From an uncultured Sinobacteraceae bacterium (lineage in GTDB: Bacteria; Pseudomonadota; Gammaproteobacteria; Steroidobacterales; Steroidobacteraceae), in the NCBI GenBank assembly GCA_937902995.1, contig CALEKY010000062.1, positions 88,715 to 152,714 of the forward strand: a stretch of 64,000 bases of DNA, written 5' to 3'. The notes below the pieces were generated by a model that saw nothing but the letters and a program-made list of their open reading frames with translations, did not search any database and was not told the origin of the DNA. The position numbers and the translations under genes were made by a program. Of this stretch, positions 46,271 through 54,821 are shown in pieces (position 1 is the first letter of the stretch; each line of letters opens with the position of its first letter).

Positions 46271-47197
46271 TCAAGGCGCTGCGGTCTCTAAGACTTCTTT
46301 GAGCATTTGTCGCTTCGCGAATTTACGTTCCTGTCCAAGCTTGCGCATGAGCGTCTGCGCATCGAAGGGCGCACGCAACTTCACATCGGTATTGTCGAAA
46401 TAGCAGAACACATCTCGGGCGCGGCGAGGCGGCCGCGTCTGCGTAATCGTCATGCCATCGGCAACGCCGCCCGTGTGCCAAGCACGCAAGCGCTCCGCCC
46501 ATCGCTCTAGTGCCCGATCGCCGTAGCCGCTTTGGTAAAGCTCTTTGTCGCCGTGAAGGCGGACGTAGACGAAATCCGCTGTGATGTCTTGCGGCATGGG
46601 CCAGCGCTGAGCTGTCTCCGCGATCACCAAAGCAGCGTTGTGCTTCCGAAGGAGGTTGACGAACTCGGTGTCGAGAAAACTTTCGTGGCGGATCTCGAAC
46701 GCATGCCGAATCGGTCGTACCGCATCGATCGCAAGGCGCGAGCGGCCTCGCATGCGCTTGTCTCGCCCGCGTGCGAGCGATAGTGCGGCAGCAGTGTCTT
46801 TGGGCAACAGCTCAAGGAACCCTGCAAAGCGGTCGCGATGAAAACGCTGCTGCGGAGGGAACTGCCACAACATCGGACCGAGCTTGTGCCGCAGGTTGAA
46901 CACGCCAGAGGCGAAGAAATTCGCCAACGGCTTACGCACGTCGTTCAAGCGTTTCATGTGAGTAATGAAACGCGGGCCTTTCACTGCAAATACGAAGTCG
47001 TGCGGCGTCTCATCGAACCATTGCGCGAATCGGTCCGGACTTTGCAGAGAGTAGAACGTGCCGTTGATCTCGACCGTCGACATCAGTCGCGAGACGTAAG
47101 CAAGCTCGAGCCTTTGCGGCAGCTCTACCGGATAGAACACGCCGCGCCACGGCGCGTAGCGCCAGCCGGAGACACCGATGTAGATCCGAGAGGGCAT
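46271..47197 (-). CDS. DUF72 protein
   Basis: A 308-residue TIM-barrel-like protein of the DUF72 family (YecE type). Motifs: IGVSGWRYAPWRGVFYP, VEINGTFYSLQSPDRFAQW, FAVKGPRFITHMKRL, and the late YVRLHGD and CYFDNTD segments. No enzymatic role is firmly established. The stop is only four bases from the converging permease gene. Confidence 0.85.
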   Translation of the reverse strand: MPSRIYIGVSGWRYAPWRGVFYPVELPQRLELAYVSRLMSTVEINGTFYSLQSPDRFAQWFDETPHDFVFAVKGPRFITHMKRLNDVRKPLANFFASGVFNLRHKLGPMLWQFPPQQRFHRDRFAGFLELLPKDTAAALSLARGRDKRMRGRSRLAIDAVRPIRHAFEIRHESFLDTEFVNLLRKHNAALVIAETAQRWPMPQDITADFVYVRLHGDKELYQSGYGDRALERWAERLRAWHTGGVADGMTITQTRPPRRARDVFCYFDNTDVKLRAPFDAQTLMRKLGQERKFAKRQMLKEVLETAAP

Positions 47198-47213
47198 GGG
47201 GTCTCGGGAGGAA

Positions 47214-47241
47214 AGGCTAGGCGACAGGCTACGGGCGACAG
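47214..47241. repeat. intergenic 7-bp units (heptad block 9)
   Basis: AGGCTAG, GCGACAG, GCTACGG, GCGACAG (47214-47241), immediately upstream of the DUF72 gene start on the minus strand, in the mdoH-DUF72 gap. Confidence 0.55.
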
Positions 47242-47260
47242 TTGGCGCGCATTCGATCGT

Positions 47261-47278
47261 CTCTCCCGGGTGGGAGAG
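47261..47278. repeat. short REP-like hairpin
   Basis: CTCTCCC (47261-47267), a GGGT loop, and GGGAGAG (47272-47278). It is followed by GCGAAGCGTGCAGGTGAGGGGG, a pattern like the extragenic palindromes common in xanthomonad-like genomes. A related partial copy (CTCTATCTCCCGAGGAG) lies near 47356. Confidence 0.5.
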
Positions 47279-47377
47279 GCCGCAGAGCGAAGCGTGCAGG
47301 TGAGGGGGATCTGAGAGCCATGAGGACTGCGTTAGACGCTCTCCGGTCTTCGCCCTCTATCTCCCGAGGAGAAGGGC

Positions 47378-49498
47378 TCAATCCGGCAGCTCCGCCAGCC
47401 GCTCCAACAACCGCGGATCCGCAGCTACTTCGATGCGCTCTGGACCGCTCAACCAATCGAGCGCTTCTTGGAGTCGCTCGGCTTGCATGACTTTCGTTTC
47501 AGCAGTCAGACGTTGCGGATGCGGATGACCGCGGGCATCCGGCGGGCGAGGCAAGTTGCCGGCCAAGTGTGCAACACGCGCGGCACGATCGCGTGCGAGA
47601 TAGCGCAGGCCGTCCTTGGGTAACGGCGGTGCTTGAGCGATCAATTCGTTCCGACGCCGAATCAATGCATGAGGTGCAGTCTCCTCCGGAATCCGGAATA
47701 CGCCGACCTCGGCCAATGCGCGGCCGAATCGGACGCTTCCGCTGATCTTCGAAAGCGGCACGGCCAGCACGAGGCCAGCGACTGCCGGCGACAGCCACGC
47801 CAACAGCGTCGGCGAAAGCAGATACGCCACAACGGCGATCACCAGGCCGACGAACGTGTGTTTCCAATGAAAATGCCAGGCATCGCGCCACGAAAGCTCT
47901 TCTGCTTGGCGGCGTTGCGTCACCCAGTCCGAATCGCTGCCGGTCAGAATGTCGAACACGTGCTGCGTTTGAATCAACATCATGACCGGTGCATACAGCG
48001 CTGAAAGCACCAGCTCGACAATCGAGCTGGCTAGCACGCGAATCAAACCGCCGCAGCCGCGCCGCGTGTGCGAAAGCACGATCGATCGGATCAGACCGAG
48101 CGCCTTCGGCGTGAGCAGCACGATCATGCTGAAGATGAACAGCGAGACCATGCGCTCGGCATCGAATACCGGCCAGTTCGGAAACAGCTGGAATGCCTGA
48201 CTGAAGTATTCCGGGCGGATCAGCGAGGCCTGCAACGTGAGCGCGAAGCCGACGAGAATCAGCATCAGCCACAGCGGCGAGGACAGGTAGCCCATGATGC
48301 CGATTGCCAAGTGTTTCCGGCTCGTCCATGACAAGCCGCGCGCACGAATGAGCTTGATGTGCTGCAGGTTGCCTTGCGCCCAGCGGCGGTCGCGAACGGC
48401 GGTGTCGACGAGCGACGGAGGTCCTTCTTCCCACGAGCCTTCCAAATCGGGTGCCATCCGCACTTTCCAGCCTGCGCGTCGCATGAAGGCGGCCTCGATG
48501 AAATCGTGCGACAGCACGTGGCCGCCGAACGGTTTGCGGCCTGGCAATTGCGGCAGCCCGCAAGCTCGAGCAAAGGCGCTGACGCGGATGATTGCGTTGT
48601 GTCCCCAGTAGTTGCCATCGTCGCCGGACCACGCAGCGACGCCTCGCGCGATGACGTTGCCGTACACGCGGCTGGCGAACTGCTGCAAACGGGCAAACAA
48701 TGACTGCTGGCCGATCAGCGCAGGGACGGTTTGCAATAGACCGAGCTCGGGATCGGCTTGAATGCGCTTGACCATCGTCACGAGCGTCTCGGCCGTCATC
48801 AAGCTATCGGCGTCGAGCACGATCATGTAGTCGTAGTGACCGCCCCAGCGTTTGACGAAGTCTTCGACATTGCCGACTTTGCGGCCGGTATTGTGCCAAC
48901 GGCGCCGATAGCGCACGGGCATGACGCCGTTCAACGCGCGCCGCAGCCGGTCGACGGCAATCGTCTCAGCGATCCATGCATCGGCGTTCGTCGAGTCGGA
49001 GATGACGACGATCTCGAAGTTCTTCGCAGCGCCGATCTCGGCGAGCGCTTCGGCCATCGCTTGCAGCGCCGCGGTCGTGTGAATCGGATCCTCGTTGTAG
49101 ATCGGCATCAGCAGTGCGGTGCGCGAGTTGCCGAGCGGTGCTTCGGTAGCGCGCGGTGCCGGAAACAAGAAGCCGGCGACGGCGGAGCTTGCGGCAAAGG
49201 CGATCCAGCCGAGCGTCACGGCGAAGAAAAAGATCATCACGCCTTGCAACACGGTCATGTTGCTGAAGCCGACGATTCCGAACATTTCCCAGACGCCGTA
49301 GGCCGTAATGCCGAGCGCGCCGAGATTCGCGACGAGTCGTGCCGGCCAGGTGGTCCAGCTCGACTGACCCGTGCGCGGGATGTGCTCCTGAACCAGACGC
49401 AGATCCTGAGTCGGCATTTCGAGCGGATGCTCGGGCGGCATTGCACCGCTTGCGAACGCGAGCGTCTCCACGCGAGCCGGCTTCAGCTTGCCGTCCAT
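47378..49498 (-). CDS. mdoH: glucan biosynthesis glucosyltransferase MdoH (OpgH)
   Basis: A 706-residue inner-membrane glycosyltransferase that builds and exports the beta-1,2-glucan backbone of osmoregulated periplasmic glucans. After two N-terminal membrane helices comes a family 2 transferase domain with MPIYNEDP, IVLDADSLM (DxD), QLPGRKPFGGHVLSHDF and DRRWAQGN (QxxRW-like). Four to six more membrane helices follow. The ATG 49498 overlaps the end of mdoG; an in-frame TTG 12 bases earlier is less likely. Length is a little short of E. coli OpgH (about 850), mainly at the N-terminus. Confidence 0.93.
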   Translation of the reverse strand: MDGKLKPARVETLAFASGAMPPEHPLEMPTQDLRLVQEHIPRTGQSSWTTWPARLVANLGALGITAYGVWEMFGIVGFSNMTVLQGVMIFFFAVTLGWIAFAASSAVAGFLFPAPRATEAPLGNSRTALLMPIYNEDPIHTTAALQAMAEALAEIGAAKNFEIVVISDSTNADAWIAETIAVDRLRRALNGVMPVRYRRRWHNTGRKVGNVEDFVKRWGGHYDYMIVLDADSLMTAETLVTMVKRIQADPELGLLQTVPALIGQQSLFARLQQFASRVYGNVIARGVAAWSGDDGNYWGHNAIIRVSAFARACGLPQLPGRKPFGGHVLSHDFIEAAFMRRAGWKVRMAPDLEGSWEEGPPSLVDTAVRDRRWAQGNLQHIKLIRARGLSWTSRKHLAIGIMGYLSSPLWLMLILVGFALTLQASLIRPEYFSQAFQLFPNWPVFDAERMVSLFIFSMIVLLTPKALGLIRSIVLSHTRRGCGGLIRVLASSIVELVLSALYAPVMMLIQTQHVFDILTGSDSDWVTQRRQAEELSWRDAWHFHWKHTFVGLVIAVVAYLLSPTLLAWLSPAVAGLVLAVPLSKISGSVRFGRALAEVGVFRIPEETAPHALIRRRNELIAQAPPLPKDGLRYLARDRAARVAHLAGNLPRPPDARGHPHPQRLTAETKVMQAERLQEALDWLSGPERIEVAADPRLLERLAELPD

Positions 49499-51072
49499 CG
49501 ATAGAGCCAAGTTTCGGTGGCGGGTTGATCGCCGCGCATCAGACGCAGTCGAAGCTCGGCGACGGTTGCGTCGCCGGGCGCCAACTCGAAGCTGGCGCGC
49601 ACTGCTCCGATGCGCGGATTCGGCTGCAGGACCAAATTGGTGAGTTTCCCGGCGGACGTGCCTGCATCGATACGCAGTCCTTCGGTCGACTTACCCAATC
49701 CCTCGAAATCGATGACGAAGAGTCTGCGCTTTCCGTCCCAAGTCGGGCCCGTGCGCGTGACCATCGCGCGGCCGAGCTCGGGCGTCAGCCGCGGCAGTTG
49801 ATTCCAGCGAAGCCGATAGGAAATCGACCACGGCTTGCCGGCGGGAATCGGCTCCTTCGGTTGCCAGAACGCGATGATGTTGTCGTTGGTCTCGCGGTCG
49901 CTCGGGATCTCGATGAGCTGAACGGAACCCTCGCCCCAATCGCTGCGCGGCTCGATCCAGGTGCTCGGTCGTTTCTCGAAATGCGCATTCAGGTCTTGGA
50001 AGTCGGAGAACTTGCGCGAGCGCTGCACGAGACCGAAACCCTTCGGCGCAACGGACGTAAAGCTCGACACCTGCAATTGCGTGGGATTGGCGAGCTGGCG
50101 CCAGACTTGCTCGCCCGAAGCCATCACAATCTGCAGGCCGTCGGAGTCGTGCACCTCATCGCGAAAATCTTCGATGCGGTTGCGCATCGACTCGTCGAAC
50201 AAGAACATCGATGTGAGCGGTGCGATGCCGACATGCTCGAGCGTCACGCGCGGATAGAGCGTGAGGTCCACGTCCATGATCGTCTCGGTGCCGGGTGTGA
50301 CCGCGAAGCGATACGCGCCGGTCGTCGATTCGCTCTGCAGCAGCGCATGGATCACGATGCCGTTGGCATTCGCGCTCGGCCGTTCGATCCAGAAATGCGT
50401 GAACACCGGAAACTCTTCCCCGGTCGGCGAGGCGGTGCGCAGCGCCAAGCCGCGGGCCGATACCCCATATGCGGTTCCCTTACCGACAGCGCGGAACAGC
50501 GACGCGCCCTGAAAGACCAGGAACTCGTCCCAGACCGCGCGCGAATTGATGAGCGCACGCACACGGAAGCCTGACAGAGGAATGGCTTGTCCGGCGAGCT
50601 GTTTTTCGACGAGCGGTCCGAGAATGAAGGTGCCCGGGGGCGACTCGATCTCGCGCGTCAAGCCGCTTTCGACGATGGACACCGAAACGGGATTTTGAAA
50701 TAGAAAGCCCGCCGGCAGCACATCCACCCGGAACGGCACTTGCTCCGTGCGCCAGATTTGCCGCTGCGGATCGACCCGTATGTCTCGATACTGCTCGTAG
50801 CCGATCTGACGAAGCGGCGAGTTGCTTTCGAGCTGTCGGATCGAATGCGCCTGCTCCGCGAGACGCTGCGCCATCTCTTTCACCAAATCGGGCGTGAACT
50901 TGGTGCGGGCGGGCGGAGGCGGCGGGCTTTCCTGTCGCATTGCAGCGACGCCCGCCACGCTCGCGCACGCGATTGCGAGGATGCCTGCCCATATCCGCGC
51001 ACGCGAACGTGGACGTGCCGCGACAGTGGGCTGAGGCTTGGGTTCGCTCGGAGTTGACGCCAGTGACTTCAT
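49483..51072 (-). CDS. mdoG: periplasmic glucan biosynthesis protein MdoG (OpgG)
   Basis: A 529-residue periplasmic protein needed for glucan branching or release. An N-terminal signal/anchor (ARIWAGILAIACASVAGVAAM) follows a basic start. The body carries OpgG blocks: YEQYRDIRVDPQRQIWR, the FFLDSS-like FLFDESMRNRIEDFRDEVHDSDGLQIVMASGEQVWR, and FWQPKEPIPAGKPWSISYRL. It overlaps mdoH by 16 bases, typical of the opgGH operon. Confidence 0.93.
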   Translation of the reverse strand: MKSLASTPSEPKPQPTVAARPRSRARIWAGILAIACASVAGVAAMRQESPPPPPARTKFTPDLVKEMAQRLAEQAHSIRQLESNSPLRQIGYEQYRDIRVDPQRQIWRTEQVPFRVDVLPAGFLFQNPVSVSIVESGLTREIESPPGTFILGPLVEKQLAGQAIPLSGFRVRALINSRAVWDEFLVFQGASLFRAVGKGTAYGVSARGLALRTASPTGEEFPVFTHFWIERPSANANGIVIHALLQSESTTGAYRFAVTPGTETIMDVDLTLYPRVTLEHVGIAPLTSMFLFDESMRNRIEDFRDEVHDSDGLQIVMASGEQVWRQLANPTQLQVSSFTSVAPKGFGLVQRSRKFSDFQDLNAHFEKRPSTWIEPRSDWGEGSVQLIEIPSDRETNDNIIAFWQPKEPIPAGKPWSISYRLRWNQLPRLTPELGRAMVTRTGPTWDGKRRLFVIDFEGLGKSTEGLRIDAGTSAGKLTNLVLQPNPRIGAVRASFELAPGDATVAELRLRLMRGDQPATETWLYRWTAS

Positions 51073-51403
51073 GCTACCTCGTTCGCCACACGGCCCTTCG
51101 TCGACACCGACCTGGCGAATCTTGAGAAAGCGGCCTGGGAGTGTGAGAGCGCGGGGCGCGCGGAGCTCGCCCGACTCGCTCGCTGCCGCCGTTGCCCAGG
51201 ACCGGTATTGTAGCGAGGTCGGAGCCGTGCCCAGGCAATACGCGCATCGCCAAGACCCTGTTCCTGAAAGTGACGGTTTCGCTTGGTGCAGATGAGGTCC
51301 TCAGCCGGTCCTCTCATCAGCTTACGACTGCTTTCCCTTAGGGGCCGCAAACAGGCACCATTGGCCCTTTCAACGTTGACAACACGGCACGATGGGGAGT
51401 TGC
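51073..51403. other. divergent control region between mdoG and the DUF481 gene
   Basis: 331 bases with no supported gene. A minus-strand open frame through it is basic and domain-free. GGGGAG precedes the DUF481 start by six bases. TACAAT on the minus strand (51212 to 51207) could be a -10 box for mdoGH, but no matching -35 is clear. Confidence 0.4.
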
Positions 51404-52138
51404 ATGCCTCGTATCTACTTATTCTTTCTGGGTCTACTGCTGTCTACAGCTGCGCTTGCCGATTGGACCGGCAAGGGCGAGGCCGGGCTCGTGATCTCGA
51501 CGGGCAACACCGAAACCAAATCAGCGAACCTCAAGATTGCGCTCGCGAACGAGACCGACGCATTCGTCAACAAAATCGGCAGCTCGGCGTTGTATGCGTG
51601 GACGGATGACGAAGGCACGACCGCGCAGCGCTGGGATGTGTACGGCGAAACGCACTACAACTTCTCGCCGCGGAATTTCGTCTTCGCCGCCGGACGTTAC
51701 GAGGACGATCGTTTCAGCGGTTTCGAGTACCAGGCCGCGCTGTCCGGCGGCGTCGGCCGCAAGTTCATCGACAACGAGCGCACCAAGTTCGTCGGCACGG
51801 TCGGTGTCGGTTACAAATTCTTCGAAACGCGCGATGTGTTCGATGAGGAGACCGGAGAGCTCATCTTGCCCGGCGACAGCGAGAACGAAGTGATTTTCCG
51901 CGGCACGCTCGACTTCGAGCATCAGTTCACGGAGACGACGTCGCTGGTCGACAAGTTCATCGTCGAGGCTGGCGCCGAGAACACGTTCCTGGAGAACGGG
52001 TTGTCCTTGCAGGTCAAGATGACCGACGTGCTTGCTTTGGCCGTCGGCTATGTCGTGCGGCACAACACTGATCCGCCCGCCGGCTTCGAGAAAACCGACA
52101 CGTTGACGACCATCAACCTCGTGTACGAGCTGAAGTAA
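51404..52138 (+). CDS. DUF481 outer-membrane protein
   Basis: A 244-residue precursor with a signal peptide (MPRIYLFFLGLLLSTAALA, cut before DWTG). A beta-barrel-like protein of the DUF481 family (YdiY type) follows: GEAGLVISTGNTETKSANLKIAL, the WDVYGETHYNFSPRNFVFAAGRYEDDRFSGFEYQ repeat of strands, and a C-terminal aromatic/hydrophobic strand ending YELK. DUF481 proteins are predicted salt-responsive outer-membrane proteins; activity is unknown. ATG 51404 has GGGGAG upstream, unlike an in-frame ATG four codons earlier. Confidence 0.85.
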   Translation: MPRIYLFFLGLLLSTAALADWTGKGEAGLVISTGNTETKSANLKIALANETDAFVNKIGSSALYAWTDDEGTTAQRWDVYGETHYNFSPRNFVFAAGRYEDDRFSGFEYQAALSGGVGRKFIDNERTKFVGTVGVGYKFFETRDVFDEETGELILPGDSENEVIFRGTLDFEHQFTETTSLVDKFIVEAGAENTFLENGLSLQVKMTDVLALAVGYVVRHNTDPPAGFEKTDTLTTINLVYELK

Positions 52139-52207
52139 AACAGCTCGTTCGCAATCCGCGCGCTGCGCTCCTGTAGACTACGCGCCGGCAAAATCCGGAG
52201 GGGCGCA

Positions 52208-53569
52208 GTGAAGGATCTTACGCAGGGGTCGACCACGCGAAACATCATCGCGATGGCGACCCCGATTGCGTTTGGGATGATCTTCCAAACGCTTTATTAC
52301 CTCGTCGATCTGTATTTCGTTGCCAGCCTTGGAGACGTGGCGATTGCCGGCGTCAGCGCCGGCGGCAACGTCATGTTCATCGTACTCGGACTCACTCAAG
52401 TGCTCGGCGTCGGTACCGTTGCGCTCATTTCGCATGCGGTCGGCCGGAAGGATCAGCCCGGAGCCAATCTGATCTTCAATCAGTCCATCGTTCTGTCGGC
52501 GCTGTGCGGATTCGTCACGCTCGCCGGCGGCTACGGCTTCTCTCACATTTATATGAAGGAAGTGGCGGCCGATGCTGCCACGATCGAAGCCGGACTCACC
52601 TATTTGTACTGGTTCCTGCCCGGCATGGCGCTGCAATTCGCGATGGTCGCGATGGGCTCGGCGCTGCGCGGAACCGGCATCGTGCGACCGACGATGGTCG
52701 TGCAGATCGTTACGGTGCTCTTGAACATCGTCCTGGCACCGGTCCTCATCGTCGGGTGGGGTACGGGGTACGCGATGGGTGTCGCCGGCGCCGGGCTTGC
52801 AAGCACGATCGCGATCGTCGTCGGTGTGATCATGCTCGGCGTGTACTTCGTCCGTCTGGAGAAGTACGTCGGATTTCATCGCGATTTGTGGAAGCCGCAA
52901 TTGCAGTCGTGGCGCCGCATGCTGGGGATCGGTTTGCCGGCGGGCGGCGAGTTCCTGCTGCTGTTCATTTTCATGGGTGTCATCTATTGGTGCATTCGCG
53001 GTTTCGGCGCGGATGCCCAAGCGGGCTTCGGTGTCGGCGGGCGGGTGATGCAATCGATTTTCCTGCCTGCGATGGCAATTGCATTCGCTGCTGGACCGAT
53101 CGTGGGTCAGAACTTCGGGGCGCGACGACCCGATCGAGTGCGCGAAACGTTCAAGACCGCGGCAACGATCAGCGCGGTCATCATGGCCGTGCTGACGTTG
53201 CTCGTTCAAATCGATCCGCCGCTGCTCGTCCGCGGATTCACGGACGACCCGCAAGTGCTGGAAGTGGCAGCTGTGTTCTTGCAGATCTCATCCTGGAACT
53301 TCGTCGCTCAGGGTGTGATCTTCACATGCTCGAGCGTATTCCAAGGACTCGGCGACACGCGGCCTGCGATGTTGAGCACCGGAACACGCTTGTTGACGTT
53401 CGCGCTGCCAGCGATGTGGATGTCGGGTCGTTCGGGTTTTCGCATCGAGCACATCTGGTATTTGTCGGTGGCGACGCACACCGCACAGGCATTCCTGAGC
53501 CTGTGGCTCGTGCGCCTGCAATTTCGCCGCAAGCTCAATTTCGCCGCACCTGCGCCAGTGCCCGCGTAA
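52208..53569 (+). CDS. MATE-family multidrug/cation efflux transporter
   Basis: A 453-residue protein with twelve predicted membrane spans in two six-helix halves. MATE motifs include TPIAFGMIFQTLYYLVDLYFVASLGDVAIAGVS at the first helices. The second-half equivalent is AMAIAFAAGPIVGQNFGARRPDRVRETF. It exports organic cations using sodium or proton gradients; substrates cannot be predicted. It ends before a bidirectional hairpin. Confidence 0.9.
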   Translation: MKDLTQGSTTRNIIAMATPIAFGMIFQTLYYLVDLYFVASLGDVAIAGVSAGGNVMFIVLGLTQVLGVGTVALISHAVGRKDQPGANLIFNQSIVLSALCGFVTLAGGYGFSHIYMKEVAADAATIEAGLTYLYWFLPGMALQFAMVAMGSALRGTGIVRPTMVVQIVTVLLNIVLAPVLIVGWGTGYAMGVAGAGLASTIAIVVGVIMLGVYFVRLEKYVGFHRDLWKPQLQSWRRMLGIGLPAGGEFLLLFIFMGVIYWCIRGFGADAQAGFGVGGRVMQSIFLPAMAIAFAAGPIVGQNFGARRPDRVRETFKTAATISAVIMAVLTLLVQIDPPLLVRGFTDDPQVLEVAAVFLQISSWNFVAQGVIFTCSSVFQGLGDTRPAMLSTGTRLLTFALPAMWMSGRSGFRIEHIWYLSVATHTAQAFLSLWLVRLQFRRKLNFAAPAPVPA

Positions 53570-53582
53570 GGCTCCCGAAAAG

Positions 53583-53613
53583 AATTGGCCCCGCAATCGC
53601 GGGGCCAATTTCG
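53583..53613. terminator. terminator between MATE and fkpA-like genes
   Basis: A perfect 12-bp stem: AATTGGCCCCGC (53583-53594), loop AATC, and GCGGGGCCAATT (53599-53610). Short T runs follow on the plus strand and A/T-rich bases on the other, so it probably serves both converging genes. Confidence 0.82.
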
Positions 53614-53639
53614 TATGACGTTGGCTGTCGCGCGACTCG

Positions 53640-54329
53640 TCAACCGTCGCTTTCGATGCCGAGCAACTCGACGTCGAAGATCAACGTTGCGCCGGGTTTG
53701 ATGTCGGGCGGAGCACCGCGATCGCCGTAGGCGAGAGCGGAGGGGCACACGAAACGGCTCTTGCCCCCGACCTTCATCAGTTGCACGCCTTCCGTCCAAC
53801 AAGGAATCACAGCATTCAAGGGGAAGCTTGCTGGTTCGTTGCGCTCGATCGAGCTGTCGAACACCGTCCCGTCCTGCAGCGTGCCGTGATAGTGGACGGT
53901 TACGACATCGGTTGCCGCCGGCGATGGCCCGGTGCCCGCAGTGATTTCCTTGTAAACCAGTCCTGAGGGAGTCTGCACTGCACCCGGCTCGGCGGCGACT
54001 TTCGCAGCATATTCTTCGCCGGATTTCTTTTCTGCTGCCGCAGCGGCAGCGATTCGCTGCTCCTGAAGCTGCTGAATTTGGGGGAAGTACTCCTGGATGT
54101 TGCCGACGTCTTTCTTCAAGGCGCCGTCGGCAAACCCACGCTGGACATACTTCAGCTCTTCTTCCGTCAGATCGAAGCTGGCGATTTGGCGCGAGACGGC
54201 TGCGCCCAATGCGTAGAGTGCCTTTTGCTCTTCTGTGTCGCCGGCGTTCGTCGCCGATTGCGACGGGCCTTTGGAGCAGCCCGCAATCGCGATGAGTCCG
54301 CAAGTCAACGCCGTGGATAAGAGACGCAT
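53640..54329 (-). CDS. fkpA: FKBP-type peptidyl-prolyl isomerase lipoprotein (FkpA/Mip-like)
   Basis: A 229-residue envelope chaperone/isomerase. It has a lipoprotein signal with lipobox IAGC (Cys about residue 18) and a helical dimerisation domain (LYALGAAVSRQIASFDLTEEELKYV ... IAAAAAAEKKSGEEY). The C-terminal FKBP domain has VVTVHYHGTLQDGTVFDSS, VIPCWTEGVQLMKVGGKSRFVCPSALAYGDRG and GATLIFDVELL. ATG 54329 has AAGGA at good distance; ATG 54335 is too close to it. Two cysteines in the FKBP domain are unusual and may form a disulfide. Confidence 0.9.
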   Translation of the reverse strand: MRLLSTALTCGLIAIAGCSKGPSQSATNAGDTEEQKALYALGAAVSRQIASFDLTEEELKYVQRGFADGALKKDVGNIQEYFPQIQQLQEQRIAAAAAAEKKSGEEYAAKVAAEPGAVQTPSGLVYKEITAGTGPSPAATDVVTVHYHGTLQDGTVFDSSIERNEPASFPLNAVIPCWTEGVQLMKVGGKSRFVCPSALAYGDRGAPPDIKPGATLIFDVELLGIESDG

Positions 54330-54446
54330 GTGCATTCCTTGTAGGTGAGGGTGGAAGCGGGCGAGGATACATTGAAACCCGCCGGGAAGGACAATGGCGA
54401 ACGCCGGACAGCGGCAAATGTTTGTATAGATACGGAATCGAACCGC

Positions 54447-54821
54447 TTACGGCACCGTGCCGATCTGCTCGCAACACTCGAAGAGTCCCGCATCGGTTGT
54501 CGCAGATCGCGCACACGCGATTCCCTGTCGATCGGCGTTCAAATCGCGCCACTCCGCATTGCCAGGTCCGAAAATATCTACGATTTCCTTACCATAGCTC
54601 GCGAGCCGCGCTTCCGCTGCACTGCAGTGCAGTGCGATCAATCCCGCTGCGAGGCAATGCAATTGCGCATCAGACAGTGTCGAGCTCGGCAATCTAGCGA
54701 CGGCCGCGCGCATGCATCCGAGCGTCGAGTGCGCTGCCCGACCTTCCTGTATTGCAAGCGGAGTGCATCCCTGTATTGCCAAAGCAACGACAGGGATGCA
54801 CAGCGCCCGATGCACTGTCAC
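54447..54821 (-). CDS. small lipoprotein gene coupled to the M3 peptidase
   Basis: A 124-residue open frame starting GTG at 54821, overlapping the peptidase stop as GTGA. The N-terminus (MTVHRALCIPVVALAIQGC) is a lipoprotein signal with lipobox AIQGC. The mature part contains six cysteines (GCMRAA, LHCLAAG, LHCS, IACARS, FECCEQ) and looks folded. No family is recognised. Coupling, signal peptide and Cys content support a real gene; it is not proven. A 12-bp inverted repeat (54763-54774 / 54790-54801) lies in its signal-peptide codons. Confidence 0.55.
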   Translation of the reverse strand: MTVHRALCIPVVALAIQGCTPLAIQEGRAAHSTLGCMRAAVARLPSSTLSDAQLHCLAAGLIALHCSAAEARLASYGKEIVDIFGPGNAEWRDLNADRQGIACARSATTDAGLFECCEQIGTVP

